Below are positions 1-7,537 of a stretch of 64,000 bases of DNA, in pieces (position 1 is the first letter of the stretch; each line of letters begins with the position of its first letter). Where the stretch lies: positions 156,139-220,138 of the forward strand of contig NZ_JIAI01000012.1 of assembly GCF_000620785.1 (NCBI RefSeq), written 5' to 3'. The notes under the pieces are model-generated. The model ran no database searches, was not told where the DNA came from, and saw only the letters and a list, made by a program, of their open reading frames with translations. This stretch comes from Actinospineispora acaciae DSM 45401. GTDB taxonomy: Bacteria; Actinomycetota; Actinomycetes; Mycobacteriales; Pseudonocardiaceae. The position numbers and the translations under genes were made by a program.

Positions 1-14
1 GGAACCCGAGCCGG

Positions 15-1559
15 TTGGACGAGCCGGTGGCCACCGTCGCGCTCGCGGACGCCGAGACGGTGCGGCTGGCCGCCCAGGTGGCCCGGCGGGCGCAGCCGGG
101 CTGGGCGGACGTGCCGGCGCCGGTGCGCGGGCGGGTGGTCGCGAGCCTGGGCCGGCTGGTGGAGGCCAACAAGGAAGCCTTGTCACAGCTGGTCACCCGC
201 GAGATCGGCAAGCCGGTCGCGGAGGCGCGCGGCGAGGTGCAGGAGATCATCGACACCTGCGACTTCTTCCTCGGCGAGGGGCGGCGGCTGTACGGGCAGA
301 CGGTGCCCTCGGAGATGCCGGACAAGCAGTTGTTCACCTTCCGGGTGCCGGTCGGGGTGGCCACCGTGATCACGGCGGGCAACTTCCCGGTGGCGGTGCC
401 GTCCTGGTACCTGGTGCCGGCGTTGCTGTGCGGCAACGCGGTGGTGTGGAAGCCGGCGGAGTACGCGGCGGCCAGCGCGCGGGCGTTCGCCGAGCTGGCC
501 TGGCGCGCGGGCGTGCCGGCGGGGGTGCTCAACCTGGTGTTCGCGGACGGTGCGTCGACGTACGAGGGGTTGGAGCTCGCGCTGGGCGAGCGGTTGGTGG
601 ACAAGGTCGGCTTTACGGGTTCCAGCGCGGTCGGTGCGCGGGTGGGCGAGCTGTGCGGGCGGCACCTGCAGTCGCCGTGCCTGGAGCTCGGCGGCAAGAA
701 CCCGATGGTGGTCGCCCCGGATGCGGACCTGGACCTGGCGGTGGAGGGCGCGCTGTTCTCCGGGTACGGCACGGCGGGGCAGCGGTGCACGTCGCTGGGC
801 TCGGTGATCGTGCACGCGGACGTGCACGACGAGTTCGTTGCCCGGTTCGACGCGGCGGTGCGGTCGGCGGCGGTCGGCGACCCGACCCAGGACGTGATCT
901 ACGGACCGCTGCTGGACCAGCGGTTCGCCGACAACTTCGAGAAGATCCTCGGCTGGGTCACCGGGCACCACCGGGTGCTGGGCTCGACCGCCGTGGGTCG
1001 GATCTCGTCGGGCGCGCCGCGCGAGGGGTTCGTCGGCGACCCCGCGAGCGGCCTGTACTACCACCCGGTGCTGCTGGACGGCGTGCGCGCGAGCGACGAG
1101 GTGTTCATGCAGGAGACGTTCGGGCCGATCGTCGGCGTGACGACCTACCGCGAGCTGGACGAGGCGATCGAGCTGGCCAACGCGCCCGGCTACGGGCTGT
1201 CCGCGTCGGTGTACACCAATGACCCGGCCACCGCGTTCCGGTTCCGTTCGCGGGTGAGCGCCGGCATGGTCAGCGTGAACAACTCCACGTCCGGGGCGGA
1301 GGCGCACCTGCCGTTCGGCGGCAACGGACGCTCCGGCAACGGCAGCCGCCAGTCCGGCATCTGGGTGCTCGACCAGTTCACCCGCTGGCAGTCGATGAAC
1401 TGGGACTTCTCCGGCTCGCTGCAGAAGGCGCAGATGGACGTGGCCACCGTCGAGCCGGAGCTGGACTACCGGCTCGGCGAGCGGTTCGATCCAGCGCGAC
1501 CCGCACCGCGCGGTGGGCAACCAACCGACGAGCGCTCATCGAGCCCCGCCGGCGAGTGA
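15..1559 (+). CDS. Aldehyde dehydrogenase family protein (5' end uncertain)
   Basis: NAD(P)-dependent aldehyde dehydrogenase oxidising an aldehyde to its acid in the cytoplasm. Visible motifs are the cofactor-binding stretch VVWKPAEYAA, the GFTGSSAVG turn, LELGGKNP with the general-base Glu, GQRCTS with the catalytic Cys, and QETFGPIVGV. The 514-aa length is slightly long for the family because of a polar C-terminal tail. The only start inside the window is a TTG 14 bases from the edge with no visible ribosome site, so the true start may lie upstream. The stop overlaps the GTG of the following FAD oxidase (GTGA), so the two are probably translated together and could act in sequence: amine or amino-acid oxidation to an aldehyde, then to an acid. 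The substrate cannot be read from the sequence. Confidence 0.85.
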   Translation: MDEPVATVALADAETVRLAAQVARRAQPGWADVPAPVRGRVVASLGRLVEANKEALSQLVTREIGKPVAEARGEVQEIIDTCDFFLGEGRRLYGQTVPSEMPDKQLFTFRVPVGVATVITAGNFPVAVPSWYLVPALLCGNAVVWKPAEYAAASARAFAELAWRAGVPAGVLNLVFADGASTYEGLELALGERLVDKVGFTGSSAVGARVGELCGRHLQSPCLELGGKNPMVVAPDADLDLAVEGALFSGYGTAGQRCTSLGSVIVHADVHDEFVARFDAAVRSAAVGDPTQDVIYGPLLDQRFADNFEKILGWVTGHHRVLGSTAVGRISSGAPREGFVGDPASGLYYHPVLLDGVRASDEVFMQETFGPIVGVTTYRELDEAIELANAPGYGLSASVYTNDPATAFRFRSRVSAGMVSVNNSTSGAEAHLPFGGNGRSGNGSRQSGIWVLDQFTRWQSMNWDFSGSLQKAQMDVATVEPELDYRLGERFDPARPAPRGGQPTDERSSSPAGE

Positions 1560-2734
1560 GGCGAGAACACGTGACGCCCGCGCCATTACGTCCGCCGCCG
1601 CACGCCGAGGTGGTGATCATCGGCGGCGGCGTGATCGGCACCAGCGCGGCGTTCCACCTGGCCGAGGCGGGCGTGGACGTGATGCTGCTGGAACGCGACG
1701 AGCTGGCCTCCGGGAGCACCTCGAAGGCGGCCGGCGGGGTGCGGGCGATGTTCTCCGACCCGGTGAACATCGAGCTCGGGCTGCGCAGCCTGGCCGCGTT
1801 CGAGCGTTTCGGCGAGCGGCCCGGCGGCGAGATCGACCTCGCGCAGCACGGCTACCTGTTTCTGCTGGACAACCCCGACGACGTCGCCGCGTTCGAGAGC
1901 AGCGTGGCACTGCAGAACCGGCTCGGGGTGCCCAGCCGGATGCTGGACGTGGCGCAGGCGTGCGCGATGTCGCCGTACGTCGACCCGGACGGGCTGCTCG
2001 CCGCCGCCTTCTCCCCTCGGGACGGGCACTGCACCCCGGAGGCCGTCGTCCAGGGCTACGCGGCCGGGGCTCGTGCGCACGGCGCCGTGATCAGACGGCA
2101 CTGCGAGGTGACCGGGATCGCCGCCGCCGACGGCCACATCACCGGGGTGCGGACGGCCACCGGTGAGGTGCGGACAGGGACGGTGATCTGCGCGGCCGGG
2201 GCCTGGTCGGCGGCGGTCGGGGACATGGTCGGCGTGCCGCTGCCGGTGCGGCCACTGCGCCGGCAGGTGCTGGTCAGCGAGCCGGTCCCGGACCTTCCGC
2301 CCGGCCTGCCGTTCACCATCGACTTCGGCTCGACGTTCTACTTCCATCCCGAAGGCCCCGGGCTGTTGATGGGCATGTCCGACCCGGAGGAGGACTTCGG
2401 CTTCGACACCTCCCGCAACGACGCCTGGCTGGGCCGGTTCGCCGAGGTGGCGGCGCGGCGGGCGCCCAGGCTGGCCGAGGTGGGCATCGCGCACGGCTGG
2501 GCCGGGCTGTACGACATGAGCCCGGACCACAACGCGGTGGTCGGCGAGGCGCCGTCGGTGAGCCGTTTCCTGTACGCGACGGGGTTCTCCGGGCACGGCT
2601 TCCTGCAGGGACCGGCGATCGGCGAGGTGCTGCGCGACCTGGTGCTCGGCCGGCCGCCTGCGGTGGACGTCTCCGGGCTCGACGTCCGCCGGTTCGCCCA
2701 CGACCGCTCGCGGCCGGAGCGCAACTGCGTCTGA
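1556..2734 (+). CDS. FAD-dependent amino-acid/amine oxidase (DAO family)
   Basis: Flavoenzyme of the D-amino-acid oxidase/sarcosine oxidase beta-like superfamily. The N-terminus has the dinucleotide-binding fold VVIIGGGVIGTSAAFHLA (about residues 20-37) followed by the acidic LLERDELASGSTS segment. The C-terminus carries GWAGLYDMSPDHNAVVGE and FLYATGFSGHGFLQGPAIGE, the usual FAD-contacting end of this family. The length of 392 aa is typical. The GTG start overlaps the upstream aldehyde dehydrogenase stop; a GTG at 1571 is an alternative. Pairing with an aldehyde dehydrogenase and a LysR gene suggests a small catabolic operon for an amino acid or N-methylated amine. The exact substrate is unknown. 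Confidence 0.85.
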   Translation: MRREHVTPAPLRPPPHAEVVIIGGGVIGTSAAFHLAEAGVDVMLLERDELASGSTSKAAGGVRAMFSDPVNIELGLRSLAAFERFGERPGGEIDLAQHGYLFLLDNPDDVAAFESSVALQNRLGVPSRMLDVAQACAMSPYVDPDGLLAAAFSPRDGHCTPEAVVQGYAAGARAHGAVIRRHCEVTGIAAADGHITGVRTATGEVRTGTVICAAGAWSAAVGDMVGVPLPVRPLRRQVLVSEPVPDLPPGLPFTIDFGSTFYFHPEGPGLLMGMSDPEEDFGFDTSRNDAWLGRFAEVAARRAPRLAEVGIAHGWAGLYDMSPDHNAVVGEAPSVSRFLYATGFSGHGFLQGPAIGEVLRDLVLGRPPAVDVSGLDVRRFAHDRSRPERNCV

Positions 2735-2793
2735 GAGCCGATTTCCCAGCTATCAGGCTGCGCAAGACGCTCACCTGCTGACAGCATGCACCA

Positions 2794-3705
2794 GTGCTCA
2801 ACCCGATCCACCTGCGCACCCTGCGGGAGTGCGTCAGCACCGGTTCGTTCGCGGAGGCCGCACGCAACCTCGGGTACACCGCATCGGCGGTCTCCCAGCA
2901 GATGTTCTTACTGGAGCGGGCGCTGGGCGCCGCGCTGTTCGAGCGCTCGGCGCGCAGCGTCCGGGCCACCGCCGTCGCCAAGCTGCTGGCCGCCCGCAGC
3001 GGCGCGGTGCTCGGCGCGCTGAACATGCTCGAACGCGAGGCCAGGTCGATGGTGCTCGGCGAGGCGGGCACGCTGCGGCTGGCCAGCTTCGCCACCGCGA
3101 ATGCGCGCATCGTGCCGGCCGCGCTGGCCGCCGTGGTCGCCAAGCGCCCGAACGCCGAGGTCCAGCTCGACGAGGGCGACCCGGACGAGGTGCTGGCCGG
3201 CGTGTTGGACGGCGGGCTGGATGCCGCCGTGGTCTTCGAATACGACCTGGACCCGAGGGACTGGCCGGTCGAGCTGACCCGCACCGAGCTGTTGTCCGAA
3301 CCCTTCGTGCTCGCCGTGCCCGCCGAACACCGCCTCGCCGACCGCACCGAGGCCGACCTGGCCGAGTGCCGCGACGAGACCTGGATCTGCCCTCGTGAGG
3401 ACACCGCCGGCGCACGCTCGCTGGTGCGGCTGGCCGCCGAGGCCGGCTTCGTGCCCAGAATCATCTTCCGCTCCAATGACTACGGCGTGATCCGCGACCT
3501 GGTGTTCCGCGGCCTCGGCGTGGCCATGCTCCCCGGGCTGGCCTGGCCCGACGGTGGCATCCACCCGCTGCGCCTGACCGGCCGCCAGCCGCACCGCCAC
3601 GTCCTGGTCCTGCACCGCGACAACAACAGCAACCCATTGCTCCCGCTCGCCCTGGACTGCCTCGCCCAGGCCAGCGCCGAGTTCACCGGCGCCCGGGAGT
3701 GGTGA
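2794..3705 (+). CDS. LysR family transcriptional regulator
   Basis: DNA-binding regulator. Residues 1-60 form the LysR winged helix (STGSFAEAARNLGYTASAVS is the recognition region), followed by a periplasmic-binding-protein-like effector domain to residue 303. It starts with GTG 59 bases after the FAD oxidase and runs the same way, so it may be the local regulator, although most LysR genes face their target. The segment VIRDLVFRGLGVAM near residue 235 (3487-3528) matches a decayed fragment at 5083-5124, about 1.5 kb downstream, at 38 of 42 bases. The effector is unknown. Confidence 0.88.
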   Translation: MLNPIHLRTLRECVSTGSFAEAARNLGYTASAVSQQMFLLERALGAALFERSARSVRATAVAKLLAARSGAVLGALNMLEREARSMVLGEAGTLRLASFATANARIVPAALAAVVAKRPNAEVQLDEGDPDEVLAGVLDGGLDAAVVFEYDLDPRDWPVELTRTELLSEPFVLAVPAEHRLADRTEADLAECRDETWICPREDTAGARSLVRLAAEAGFVPRIIFRSNDYGVIRDLVFRGLGVAMLPGLAWPDGGIHPLRLTGRQPHRHVLVLHRDNNSNPLLPLALDCLAQASAEFTGAREW

Positions 3706-3736
3706 GCGCCGCGCGACCCCCGCGGCTCGACGGTCG

Positions 3737-4183
3737 TTACCTGCCCTCGGCGCCGAGCTGTCGCAGTAGGCCGCGGTAGTCGGTGCGCACCCACTCCTCG
3801 ACCAGCCGACCGTCGTCGTCGAACCTGAAGATGTTGATCAGGTCCATGGTGACCCTCGTGCCCGTGGGGGGCAGGGGGCCGGCCGGCGACTGGGTGAACT
3901 CGCGTACGAACGTGCCCTCGATCCACGTCTGGCACGCCAAGGTGTTGCCCTCGGCCACGATGATGCCCCGGGTGATCGTGCGGTCGTCGAAGGCCGCCCG
4001 GATCGACTCGAAGTACGCGGTGAGCCCCGCGTAGTCGGACTCGAAGCCGTCGGGACCGTGGAAGCGGAACTTCTCCTGGTCGAAGTAGGTGTCGACCTCG
4101 GCTTGGTCTTCACCGGACACCTCCAGCTCGCCGGCGCGAACGAGCCGGGAGATCAACTCGGTACGGGTGAACTTCTGGGTCAT
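3737..4183 (-). CDS. SnoaL-like / nuclear transport factor 2-fold protein
   Basis: A 148-aa protein of the NTF2-like, SnoaL/ester cyclase type: DYAGLTAYFESIRAAFDD, then the beta strands of the cone-shaped barrel, ending in NIFRFDDDGRLVEEWVRTDY, a pattern very common in SnoaL-like proteins. The start at 4183 is chosen because GGAAGG lies about 7 bases before it; the longer reading frame upstream has no family similarity and runs into the divergent promoter. Family members act as small cyclases, isomerases or hydrolases, often on aromatic or lipid substrates. The gene is divergent from the TetR gene at 4299, which probably controls it. Confidence 0.8.
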   Translation of the reverse strand: MTQKFTRTELISRLVRAGELEVSGEDQAEVDTYFDQEKFRFHGPDGFESDYAGLTAYFESIRAAFDDRTITRGIIVAEGNTLACQTWIEGTFVREFTQSPAGPLPPTGTRVTMDLINIFRFDDDGRLVEEWVRTDYRGLLRQLGAEGR

Positions 4184-4229
4184 CTGACTGCCTTCCGCTC
4201 GGGGTGGCCGGCGATCGATGAGCTGCGTT

Positions 4230-4281
4230 TGCTGCATGATTGCCATAGTAGCAGCGAATGCTGACGATGCAATGCTGCATG
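4230..4281. promoter_or_regulatory. Divergent SnoaL/TetR control region with repeated motif
   Basis: The 115 bases between the divergent genes are AT-richer than their surroundings. The 9-mer TGCTGCATG occurs twice in the same orientation (4230-4238 and 4273-4281), and an inverted repeat CAGC-GAAT-GCTG lies between (4252-4263). This is the expected place for TetR binding. It is inferred from position and symmetry only. Confidence 0.4.
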
Positions 4282-4298
4282 TGTGGTAGTCTTGCCGT

Positions 4299-4952
4299 GT
4301 GAAGGAGACGATGACGCGCCACGAGCGGAGGAGGCAACGCACTCGTGCCCTCATCCGGGAGACGGCATGGGAGCTGTTCGTGGCTCATGGCTACGACGCC
4401 ACGACCATCAAGGCGATCGCCGACGCCGCCGACGTCGCGCCGCGCACCGTCACGATGCATTTCCCCGCCAAGGACGACCTGCTGTTCGCCGACGACGACT
4501 ACTTCGGTGCCGACCGGCTCGAGCGCCGGCTCACCGCCCGCCCCGCCGGGCAGCAGGCGTTGGAGGCGCTGCGGCACTGGATGGTCGAGACCATCGACGA
4601 CATCGGCTCCAGCAGGGCCGACCGCGCCGACCGCTACTGGCACGCACGAGCGCAGCGCGCCAGGCTGATCGACGAGAACGACCGGTTGCGCGGCCTCGCG
4701 CGCGCCTCCTACTCGCCCATGGAGCGCATCCTCGCCGCCGCCATCGCCGACGATCTCCACGTCGAGCCCGACGCTCTCGGGCCGCGCCTGGCCGCGACCA
4801 CGGCCGTGACCGGCCTCCGTGAGCTCTACGACAGCCACGAAGCCCGTTCGCTCGGGCCGCAACCGACCGGAGGTGATCTCATACGACTCGTCAACGAGGT
4901 CGTCGACTACGCCATTGCCGGACTGGCGGCGGTCACCGTCGAACCCGCCTAG
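4299..4952 (+). CDS. TetR family transcriptional regulator
   Basis: A 217-aa regulator with an N-terminal TetR helix-turn-helix: RALIRETAWELFVAHGYDAT, then IKAIADAADVAPRTVTMHFP with the recognition helix at about residues 35-55. The C-terminal ligand domain is helical and unassigned. The GTG at 4299 is the reading-frame start; an ATG at 4311 has GAAGGAG immediately before it but with very short spacing. It is divergent from the SnoaL-like gene, the usual arrangement for a local repressor and its target. Confidence 0.87.
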   Translation: MKETMTRHERRRQRTRALIRETAWELFVAHGYDATTIKAIADAADVAPRTVTMHFPAKDDLLFADDDYFGADRLERRLTARPAGQQALEALRHWMVETIDDIGSSRADRADRYWHARAQRARLIDENDRLRGLARASYSPMERILAAAIADDLHVEPDALGPRLAATTAVTGLRELYDSHEARSLGPQPTGGDLIRLVNEVVDYAIAGLAAVTVEPA

Positions 4953-4990
4953 CGACGGCTCCGTAGGCCGAGACCTGGGCACTTCTCCGC

Positions 4991-5077
4991 GGTGACCTTC
5001 CGCGGCGGTGACCTTCCGCGGCGGTGACCTTCCGCGGCGGTGACCTTCCGCGGCGGTGACCTTCCGCGGCGGTGACC
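4991..5077. repeat. 16-bp tandem repeat, about 5.4 copies
   Basis: The unit GGTGACCTTCCGCGGC is repeated exactly at 4991, 5007, 5023, 5039 and 5055, with a partial unit at 5071. The copies are identical and have no spacers, so this is a simple tandem array and not CRISPR. It abuts a decayed LysR fragment. In the fragment's frame the last unit supplies the codons for Gly-Asp just before the LysR-like residues, so the array seems to have grown at the broken edge of that gene. The rest of the 370-base gap before the E1 gene shows nothing else recognisable. Confidence 0.9.
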
Positions 5078-5082
5078 ACAGC

Positions 5083-5172
5083 GTGTTCCGTGACCTGGTG
5101 TTCCGGGGCCTCGGCGTCGCCATGCCGTTCCACCTTGGCCGGTCCGATAGCGGTATCCACGCGTCACTCCCG
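5083..5172 (+). pseudogene. LysR C-terminal fragment (gene remnant)
   Basis: Read from 5083 the sequence gives VFRDLVFRGLGVAM, then SDSGIHASLP, which lines up with VIRDLVFRGLGVAM and PDGGIHPLRL of the LysR protein encoded at 2794-3705. The first 42 bases match 38 of 42; similarity then fades. There is no start, no helix-turn-helix and no extension upstream into the tandem repeat. It is a remnant of a related LysR gene, not an exact copy of the intact one. Together with 3487-3565 it flanks the SnoaL/TetR pair with similar sequence in the same orientation. Confidence 0.7.
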
Positions 5173-5323
5173 TTCTCGCCATCCCCTCGAGCGAGCGGCG
5201 GGGCGCGTTGATCACGACCGGGGAGATCGTCCACCGAGGCGGAGCACTCCTTGGGCTGAGGGCGAGCTACCCGCACCCAGGGGTACTTGGCCTCGGGTCG
5301 ATATGCGGCCAAGCTGCTTGGTG

Positions 5324-7537
5324 ATGACCGAAGCGATCGATGAGCACTTCCTGTCCGCCGTCTCCGCGCTACCGGCGCCGGACCGGGCCCGCGCTCCCGA
5401 CGAGGAGATCGCGCCCGGGCTGACCGGGGCCCGCGCGCTGGAGCTGTTCGACGCCCAACTGGGCAACCGGCACCTCGATCTGGCCGCCCGCGAACTGGGT
5501 GCGGCCGGGCGCGGGTACTACAGCATCGGCTCGTCCGGGCACGAGGGGAACGCGGCGGTGGCGGCCGCGCTGCGACCCACCGACCCGGCGCTGCTGCACT
5601 ACCGCTCGGGCGCGTTCTACCTGCAGCGGGCGGCGCAGGTCCCGGGGCAGGAGCCGCTGCGGGACGTGCTGCTCGGGGTGACCGCGGCGGCGGACGAGCC
5701 GATCGCGGGCGGGCGGCACAAGGTGTTCGGGAACAAGGCGCTCGCGGTCATTCCGCAGACGTCCACGATCGCCTCGCACCTGCCGCGCGCGCTGGGGCTG
5801 GCGTTCGGGCTGGAGCGGGCGGCGAAGCTCGGGCTGGGGTGCGAGTGGCCGGCCGACTCGGTGGTGGTGTGCAGCTTCGGCGACGCCTCGGCCAACCACT
5901 CGACGGCGGTGGGCGCGATCAACGCCGCGCTGGCCTGCCGGTACCAGGGGCTGCCGGTGCCGCTGCTGCTGGTCTGCGAGGACAACGGCATCGGCATCAG
6001 CGTGCGCACCCCGCCGGGCTGGGTCGAGGCGGCGTACGGGAGCCGGCCCGGGCTGCGGTACTTCGACGCGGACGGCGCCGACCTGGCCGACGCGCTGGAG
6101 ACGGCCACCCGGGCGGCGGAGTTCGTGCGGGCGGAGCGGGCGCCGGCGTTCCTGCGGCTGCGCACGGTGCGGCTGATGGGCCACGCCGGCTCGGACGTCG
6201 AGCTGTCCTACCGGAGCGCGGCGGAGATCGCCGCCGACTACGCCCGCGACCCACTGCTGGGCACCGCGCGGCTGCTGGTCGGGTCCGGGCTGGTGGCCGC
6301 CGCGGACGTGGTCAAGCTGTACGAGCGCAAGCGGGAGGAGGTGCGCCGGGTCGCCTCGGAGGCGTGCGAGCGGCCCAAGCTCGGCTCCGCCGAGGAGGTG
6401 ATGGCCCCGCTCGCGCCGTCGGACCCGGAAAAGGTGGCGTCCGCCTCGGCGGTGGCCGCCCCGGACGAGGCGCGGCGGCGCGCGTTCGAGGCCCAACCGC
6501 CCGAGCGCGAGGGCCCGCTCACCCTGGCCCAGGCGATCAACAGGTCGCTGGCCGACGTGCTGGCGGCCGACGGCGGCGCCGTGCTGTTCGGCGAGGACGT
6601 GGCGGTCAAGGGCGGCGTGTACGGGGTGACCAGGGGGCTGCGCAAGCGGTTCGGCGCGGCCAGGGTGTTCGACTCGCTGTTGGACGAGCAGAGCGTGCTC
6701 GGCACCGCGCTGGGCATGGCGCTGGCCGGGTTCCTGCCCATCGCGGAGATCCAGTACCTGGCGTACCTGCACAACGCCGCCGACCAGTTGCGCGGCGAGG
6801 CCGCCACGCTGCGGTTCTTCTCCCAGGGGCAGTACCGCAACCCGATGATCGTGCGGATCGCCGGCTACGGGTACCAGAAGGGGTTCGGCGGTCACTTCCA
6901 CAACGACAACGCGGTGGCCGCGCTGCGCGACATCCCGGGGCTGGTGGTCGCCTCGCCGGGCCGGCCCGATGACGCGGCGGCCATGTTGCGGACCTGTGCG
7001 GCGGCGGGGCGCGCGGACGGTCGGGTGTGCGTGTTCCTGGAGCCGATCGCGCTGTACCACACGCGCGACCTGCACGAACCGGGCGACGACGGCTGGCTCG
7101 CGGAGTACCCCGACCCGGACGGCTGGGCGTCCACGCACGTGCCGCTGGGCAGCGCCCGACGCTACGGCGACGGGGCGGACCTCACGCTGGTCAGCTTCGC
7201 CAACGGGCTGCGGATGAGCCTGCGGGTGGCCCGGCGGCTGGCCGCGCGCGGCATCGGCGTGCGGGTGCTGGACCTGCGCTGGCTGGCCCCGCTGCCGACC
7301 GACGACGTGCTCCGCGAGGCGCGGGCCACCGGGCGGGTGCTGGTCGTGGACGAGACCCGGCACACCGGCGGGGTGGCCGAGCCGGTGCTGGCCGGGCTGG
7401 TCGACGCGGGCTTCGACGGCCGGATGGCCAGGGTGGCCAGCGCGGACAGCTTCATCCCGCTCGGCGCCGCCGCCGAGAAGGTGCTGTTGTCCGAGCCCCG
7501 GATCGAACGGGCCGCCCTGGACCTACTCCGCCGGTGA
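5324..7537 (+). CDS. Thiamine-dependent 2-oxoacid dehydrogenase E1, fused alpha and beta parts
   Basis: A 737-aa fusion of the two E1 halves. Residues about 30-370 are E1-alpha-like, with the thiamine diphosphate site GDASANHS (186-193) running to CEDNGIG near 218-224. Residues about 398-560 are E1-beta-like (LTLAQAINRSLADVLAADGG, LFGEDVAVKGGVYG, SLLDEQSVLGTALGMA), followed by a transketolase C-terminal-like domain (VLDLRWLAPLPTDDV, VDETRHTGGV). Such enzymes decarboxylate a 2-oxoacid and pass the acyl group to a lipoyl E2 subunit, but no E2 or E3 gene is nearby. I chose the ATG at 5324 because homology begins just after it and the frame upstream runs through the tandem repeat and LysR remnant. 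It overlaps the 3' end of the convergent TPR gene by 15 bases. Confidence 0.82.
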   Translation: MTEAIDEHFLSAVSALPAPDRARAPDEEIAPGLTGARALELFDAQLGNRHLDLAARELGAAGRGYYSIGSSGHEGNAAVAAALRPTDPALLHYRSGAFYLQRAAQVPGQEPLRDVLLGVTAAADEPIAGGRHKVFGNKALAVIPQTSTIASHLPRALGLAFGLERAAKLGLGCEWPADSVVVCSFGDASANHSTAVGAINAALACRYQGLPVPLLLVCEDNGIGISVRTPPGWVEAAYGSRPGLRYFDADGADLADALETATRAAEFVRAERAPAFLRLRTVRLMGHAGSDVELSYRSAAEIAADYARDPLLGTARLLVGSGLVAAADVVKLYERKREEVRRVASEACERPKLGSAEEVMAPLAPSDPEKVASASAVAAPDEARRRAFEAQPPEREGPLTLAQAINRSLADVLAADGGAVLFGEDVAVKGGVYGVTRGLRKRFGAARVFDSLLDEQSVLGTALGMALAGFLPIAEIQYLAYLHNAADQLRGEAATLRFFSQGQYRNPMIVRIAGYGYQKGFGGHFHNDNAVAALRDIPGLVVASPGRPDDAAAMLRTCAAAGRADGRVCVFLEPIALYHTRDLHEPGDDGWLAEYPDPDGWASTHVPLGSARRYGDGADLTLVSFANGLRMSLRVARRLAARGIGVRVLDLRWLAPLPTDDVLREARATGRVLVVDETRHTGGVAEPVLAGLVDAGFDGRMARVASADSFIPLGAAAEKVLLSEPRIERAALDLLRR

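Noticed and set aside
183..1520. Long open frame opposite the aldehyde dehydrogenase (445 codons, minus strand)
   Set aside because: Arg/His/Pro-rich product without family motifs; typical antisense shadow in high-GC DNA of a gene with clear motifs.
4991..5077. Repeat array considered as CRISPR
   Set aside because: Units are contiguous and 16 bp with no spacers; no cas genes nearby.
4110..5312. 400-codon minus-strand frame with repeated VTAAEGHRRGRSPPRK
   Set aside because: The repeats are only the 16-bp tandem array translated; no ribosome site and no similarity outside it.
5072..5323. Upstream extension of the E1 gene to 5072
   Set aside because: It would translate the tandem repeat and LysR remnant in the wrong frame; E1 similarity begins after ATG 5324.
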